A stretch of 8,209 bases of DNA from Chromatiales bacterium (GTDB taxonomy: Bacteria > Pseudomonadota > Gammaproteobacteria > Chromatiales > Chromatiaceae), in contig JAHEIA010000120.1 of NCBI GenBank assembly GCA_024639625.1, forward strand, positions 1 to 8,209, given 5' to 3'. The first letter of the stretch is position 1; the number at the start of each line of letters is the position of its first letter. This document shows positions 5,710 to 8,209 of the stretch, one piece after another. Under the pieces are notes generated by a model, which saw nothing but the letters and a program-made list of their open reading frames with translations, did not search any database and was not told the origin of the DNA. A program made the translations under genes and the position numbers.

Positions 5710-6372
5710 TCAGTGGCGCGCGGGACCGGGGCCACCTTCCTCTTGCAGAGAGAATTCCAGGGCGCTCACCAGCGCATTCGCCTGCTCAGTCAACCCCACC
5801 GCTTCCAGGATCACTTGCTTTTCCGCGGGCGCTAGAGGCAGCAACGGCAGCAACCCGTGCACTAGCTGCTCCTGGGACAGCTGTTCCAAAGCGTCCCAAT
5901 CCGTGTCGAGGTTGTTGCGCAGGAAATAGCGGCGCAGGGTGTCCAGATAGGGCTGAATGCCGATTCCGTCGTCGACGTCTGCGGATTCCATGTCGGCGGC
6001 AAAGCGCTGCCAATCCGGGATCACGATGCGGTAGCCGCGAGTCGTTGGCAGTTCCTCCTGGATGTCAAATCGGCAGACACCGGTCAACGACAGGACGATA
6101 CGCCCGTCCAGGGTCTCCTGATAAGAGGTGATTCGCCCGGCGCAACCGGTTCGGTAGACCGGAGTGGGCGAACCTCCGCGCGACGGATCGGGCTGCACCA
6201 TTCCGAACATGCGGTGGCTGGTCAACACGTCGTTCACCAGATTCAGGTAGCGGGGCTCGAATATGTTCAGCGGCAGATCCGCATTCGGCATCACCACCGC
6301 ACCTTCCAATGGGAAGATCGGCAGCGCATTGGGTAAGTCGCTGAACTGAGGGAAGAACGGCGAATAGGGCAC
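5710..6372 (-). CDS. LON N-terminal (substrate-binding) domain protein without ATPase or protease
   Basis: The 220-residue protein is a stand-alone version of the N-terminal domain of the Lon protease. It opens with the classic LPIFPLEGAVVMPNADLPLN (17-36) and IFEPRYL (37-43), followed by RMFGMVQ (54-60), GCAGRITSYQETLDGRIVLS (76-95), TGVCRFDI (97-104), and a C-terminal helical part with LLPLLPLAPAEKQVILE (174-190). There is no Walker motif or Ser-Lys dyad, so it cannot degrade proteins by itself. Related proteins are thought to bind unfolded or specific protein partners, but the function is not established. The start is GTG 6372, supported by GGAGGA seven to eight bases upstream and by the normal N-terminus. 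It is convergent with the cation transporter gene (30-base gap) and lies 145 bases downstream of the lipocalin gene. Confidence 0.92.
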   Translation of the reverse strand: MPYSPFFPQFSDLPNALPIFPLEGAVVMPNADLPLNIFEPRYLNLVNDVLTSHRMFGMVQPDPSRGGSPTPVYRTGCAGRITSYQETLDGRIVLSLTGVCRFDIQEELPTTRGYRIVIPDWQRFAADMESADVDDGIGIQPYLDTLRRYFLRNNLDTDWDALEQLSQEQLVHGLLPLLPLAPAEKQVILEAVGLTEQANALVSALEFSLQEEGGPGPARH

Positions 6373-6410
6373 GGCGTTGTTTCCTCCATCGTTTGTCTCA
6401 ACCCGCTAGC

Positions 6411-6420
6411 CGGCATGCCG
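6411..6420. repeat. Short perfect palindrome between the lipocalin and Lon-domain genes
   Basis: CGGCATGCCG is self-complementary over ten bases, with a second six-base palindrome GCTAGC directly before it (6405-6410). It lies 39-48 bases upstream of the Lon-domain GTG, where an operator could sit, but palindromes of this size also occur by chance in GC-rich DNA. The rest of the 145-base gap 6373-6517 shows only the ribosome binding site near 6379-6385. Confidence 0.25.
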
Positions 6421-6517
6421 CTCGCCTCGGCCCCCGGCGCGTCTCTGCGGCAGTCCATCTAGGTAGGCTACGCGGACTCGCTCTTGTCGGGTCAGCGGAC
6501 CGATCCGGGCGCCGGGC

Positions 6518-7081
6518 TCAAGCCGGGTCCTGCTCGGTTGGTTGGAATTTCGCTGGCTCGTATCCGCGATCGGTCAGGAGCGTATCGATCGCGCTGCGTG
6601 CCTGCGGCGAAAGATCGGGTGTTCGGCTGAGGATCCAGCCATAACGCCGATTCGGCGAGCCTACTACAGCGTATTCGTAGTTGCTTCCCAGTCCGATGAC
6701 CCAGTAGTCTCCCCAAAAGAGGTGCCAGCCGAACAGGCTGACAAAGCTCACTTCCAGCTTGGCGCCCGATTCCGCATCCAGGACTCGAGCGACTCCCTGC
6801 GCTGTGGCCGTGTTCCCGTCGCGATCCACGCAGCGGTTGACGACCTGGATCCGGCCGTCCGTTAGCCGCGAATATTGCGCGGTTGTATTGCGAACGCAGC
6901 CACGTTGGAACCAGTTCGGGATCTTAGCCACTTCGTACCAGGTACCCAGATAGCGATCCAGGTCGACCCGGTCGACGGTTTGTGGTGGTTGCGTTTCGCT
7001 TCCCCGGCCGCTTGCCGACGGTCCGCCGAATCCGCACACGGCCAACAGCAAGAGCCCGAAGATCAGGGGGGATTTGCGCAC
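6518..7081 (-). CDS. blc: Bacterial lipocalin (Blc), probable outer-membrane lipoprotein
   Basis: Blc binds fatty acids or lysophospholipids at the outer membrane. The 187-residue protein shows the lipocalin signature LDRYLGTWYEVAKIPNWFQR (41-60), then QYSRLTDGRIQVVNRC (69-84), KLEVSF (108-113), FWGDYWVIGL (122-131), YEYAVVGSPNRRYGWILSRT (135-154) and a C-terminal helix PDLSPQARSAIDTLL. Cys62 and Cys84 could form a disulfide. The start is GTG 7081, which gives a basic-hydrophobic signal MRKSPLIFGLLLLAVC; the frame is open further upstream but overlaps the preceding gene and looks non-coding. The lipobox would be L-A-V-C16, with Val instead of Gly/Ala/Ser before the Cys, so lipidation is uncertain. 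It starts 37 bases after the upstream gene's stop and is probably cotranscribed with it. No good Shine-Dalgarno precedes the GTG. Confidence 0.92.
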   Translation of the reverse strand: MRKSPLIFGLLLLAVCGFGGPSASGRGSETQPPQTVDRVDLDRYLGTWYEVAKIPNWFQRGCVRNTTAQYSRLTDGRIQVVNRCVDRDGNTATAQGVARVLDAESGAKLEVSFVSLFGWHLFWGDYWVIGLGSNYEYAVVGSPNRRYGWILSRTPDLSPQARSAIDTLLTDRGYEPAKFQPTEQDPA

Positions 7082-7118
7082 GGAATGTACCGTGAACTTT
7101 GCTCCGAGGGCTGTCGTC

Positions 7119-7520
7119 TTACGGCATGTGGATCTTGCCGCCGCCCGGCAGACCGCCCACCCCGCCGAGCGCTCCGCCGCCCGCTTCGGGAAGAACGATG
7201 GAGGAAGCGGCTTCGCGCCGTAGGTCCTCCAGTTCCTGTATCGTGCGGTCCACCGCATCCTGGGCCGCTGCCGGGAAATTTTGCGCCGCTTCGCCCAGGG
7301 ATTGAGCGTCGATCTCAAAATTCAGCGGCAGCGTACCTGCCGGGGTCATCATTTGGGTCTGGCCGACATAGATTACGGGGCGGGATGCATCTTCCGACCC
7401 GTCCGCGGATACTGGGGTCAGCCGGCGAATGCTTCCCACACGCCGATCGGTGAAGGTGTCTTCCCGATAGAGTTCGTCGACATCCATTTCCGGGATCTGC
7501 GCATCTTTTTCGACACTCAT
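7119..7520 (-). CDS. Conserved hypothetical protein with glycine-rich tail
   Basis: I do not recognise a named family. The 133-residue protein has no signal peptide or membrane segment. It begins with acidic MSVEKDAQIPEMDVDELYRE, followed by TFTDRRVGSIRRLTPVSADG (22-41) and a strand-like region RPVIYVGQTQMMTPAGTLPL (47-66) and FEIDA. A charged amphipathic helix comes next, at about 74-105 (LGEAAQNFPAAAQDAVDRTI then QELEDLRREAAS). The tail is Gly-rich, PEAGGGALGGVGGLPGGGKI (111-130), ending HMP. The organised layout, the ribosome binding site AGGAG (spacing about eleven bases, rather long) and the tight spacing to the lipocalin gene support a real gene. The flexible tail suggests an oligomerising or protein-binding role, which is inference only. 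Confidence 0.78.
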   Translation of the reverse strand: MSVEKDAQIPEMDVDELYREDTFTDRRVGSIRRLTPVSADGSEDASRPVIYVGQTQMMTPAGTLPLNFEIDAQSLGEAAQNFPAAAQDAVDRTIQELEDLRREAASSIVLPEAGGGALGGVGGLPGGGKIHMP

Positions 7521-7846
7521 GTGGCGGTCATCTCCTGTCAGCCAGTCAAGTCTTGGGGGAAAACTTTAGCATTTATCGGCCACCCTTGCTCGGCCGGGCG
7601 TTTCCGTGTTCACTTGGGATGCGTGAAATAGGCGCCGGGGCCGAGGTGCGTAACGGCCTGTAGAGGGCCCCTGAGAGATGGATGTGTCGGAACCCGCGAA
7701 ACGGGACGGCGCGAGGCGGCTGCGGTGTGTGGGGTCGACCTCGCCCTCTCCGGCGGGTGCTGGCGCGTATCCGTGGTCAGAAATCCATGGTTCGGTCTGC
7801 AGGCTTCGCCCGCAGGCCGGAGTGGTGCAATCTGAAGGAGAGCGAA
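7521..7846. other. Divergent intergenic region with possible RNA hairpins
   Basis: No convincing gene lies in these 326 bases. On the minus strand, TGCTAAAGT (near 7573-7565) is a fair extended -10 for the 7520 gene. On the plus strand, three hairpins can be drawn: GGGGCC 7637-7642 with GGCCCC 7666-7671 (23-base loop), CCCG-CGAAA-CGGG near 7691-7703, and CTGC-A-GGC-TTC-GCC-C-GCAG near 7798-7816. The last lies about 30 bases before the DUF4197 start. None is followed by a T-run. I could not match them to a known riboswitch, so a structured leader is possible but unproven. Confidence 0.4.
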
Positions 7847-8209
7847 GTGCACAGAATGGTTGGGAAAAGAGCCTTTTTCGTAGGGCTTCTGGTCGTGACG
7901 GGGCACGCTTCGGCGGCCTGGGACGATATGCTGAAGCCCTTGCAGGGCGCGCTGAATGCACCGGCAACACAGAATGCCGCTTCCGCGGCAGGGCTTTCGC
8001 AATCCGAGATCGCTGCCGGGTTGAAGGAGGCGCTCAGTGTCGGTACGCAGCGGGCTGTTGAATATCTAGGCCAGGATGGCGGGTTTCTGAACGATGCCGA
8101 GGTCCGGATTCCGCTGCCGGATAGTCTGCAACAGGTCGAAAGGGGACTCCGCGCGGTCGGTCAGCAAGAGCTCGCAGATGAATTCATCGCGACCATGAAC
8201 CATGCAGCG
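7847..8209 (+). CDS. Secreted DUF4197 family protein (3' truncated by window edge)
   Basis: The visible 121 residues start with a signal peptide (MHRMVGKRAFFVGLLVVTGH-ASA, cleavage likely before AWDD) and continue into the DUF4197 pattern. Landmarks are GLSQSEIAAGLKEALSVGT (50-68), RAVEYLGQDGGFLND (70-84), VRIPLPDSLQQVERGLRAVG (87-106), and ELADEFIATMNHAA at the edge. The family is periplasmic or exported, about 220-240 residues, alpha-helical and of unknown function, so roughly half is missing here. GTG 7847 is preferred over ATG 7856 because GAAGGAG (7834-7840) sits six bases before the GTG, against fifteen before the ATG; both keep the signal peptide. Confidence 0.88.
   Translation, partial: MHRMVGKRAFFVGLLVVTGHASAAWDDMLKPLQGALNAPATQNAASAAGLSQSEIAAGLKEALSVGTQRAVEYLGQDGGFLNDAEVRIPLPDSLQQVERGLRAVGQQELADEFIATMNHAA

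Noticed and set aside
7637..7690. TPP riboswitch, because of GGGGCC ... CCCTGAGA
   Set aside because: CTGAGA is present, but the other conserved blocks (such as the CCTGATCTGG region) are absent, and the downstream DUF4197 gene has no thiamine link.
7566..7970. Minus-strand open frame of 134 residues in the 7521-7846 gap
   Set aside because: It overlaps the DUF4197 gene on the opposite strand, has low-complexity Arg/Pro/Ser composition and no domain signature.

Overview
The window looks like ordinary chromosome from a high-GC gammaproteobacterium. Several proteins (PdxH, YajD, the lipocalin Blc) closely resemble enterobacterial and purple-sulfur-bacterial versions. The conserved small proteins (DUF4342, DUF4197, a Lon N-terminal-domain protein) suggest a Chromatiales-like lineage, but that placement is inference. 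There is no rRNA, tRNA, insertion sequence, phage gene or CRISPR array.

Layout. (a) 2-1113: the end of a secreted FG-GAP/VCBS repeat protein, overlapping by ATGA a second exported, beta-rich protein. (b) 1289-1933: pdxH, pyridoxamine 5'-phosphate oxidase, then an exported single-domain cupin (2056-2550) with a strong ribosome binding site. (c) 2611-4077: four small genes in one direction with gaps of 11-23 bases: a GIY-YIG nuclease, a HIT-family protein, a receiver-like protein without the phosphorylation residues, and a DUF4342 protein. The first appears to have a promoter placed so that its transcript would be leaderless. (d) 4106-4498, minus: the HNH nuclease YajD, convergent with that cluster. 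(e) 4499-4767: a non-coding stretch with an unusual nested inverted repeat (perfect 13-base arms about 100 bases apart). (f) 4768-5679: a cation diffusion facilitator of the SLC30A9/ZnT9-like type. (g) 5710-7520, minus: a Lon N-terminal-domain protein, the lipocalin Blc and a glycine-tailed conserved protein; the last two are probably cotranscribed. (h) 7521-7846: a divergent intergenic region with possible RNA hairpins. (i) 7847 to the window end: a secreted DUF4197 protein, cut by the window edge.

Most genes are housekeeping or envelope functions (vitamin B6 salvage, metal transport, envelope lipocalin, nucleic-acid enzymes), and I see no single pathway linking them. I did not find a clear new defence or mobile system. 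The best candidates for something undescribed are the 4550-4676 nested inverted repeat and the small-gene cluster with the degenerate receiver protein. Three genes (Lon-domain protein, lipocalin, DUF4197) are best read with GTG starts.
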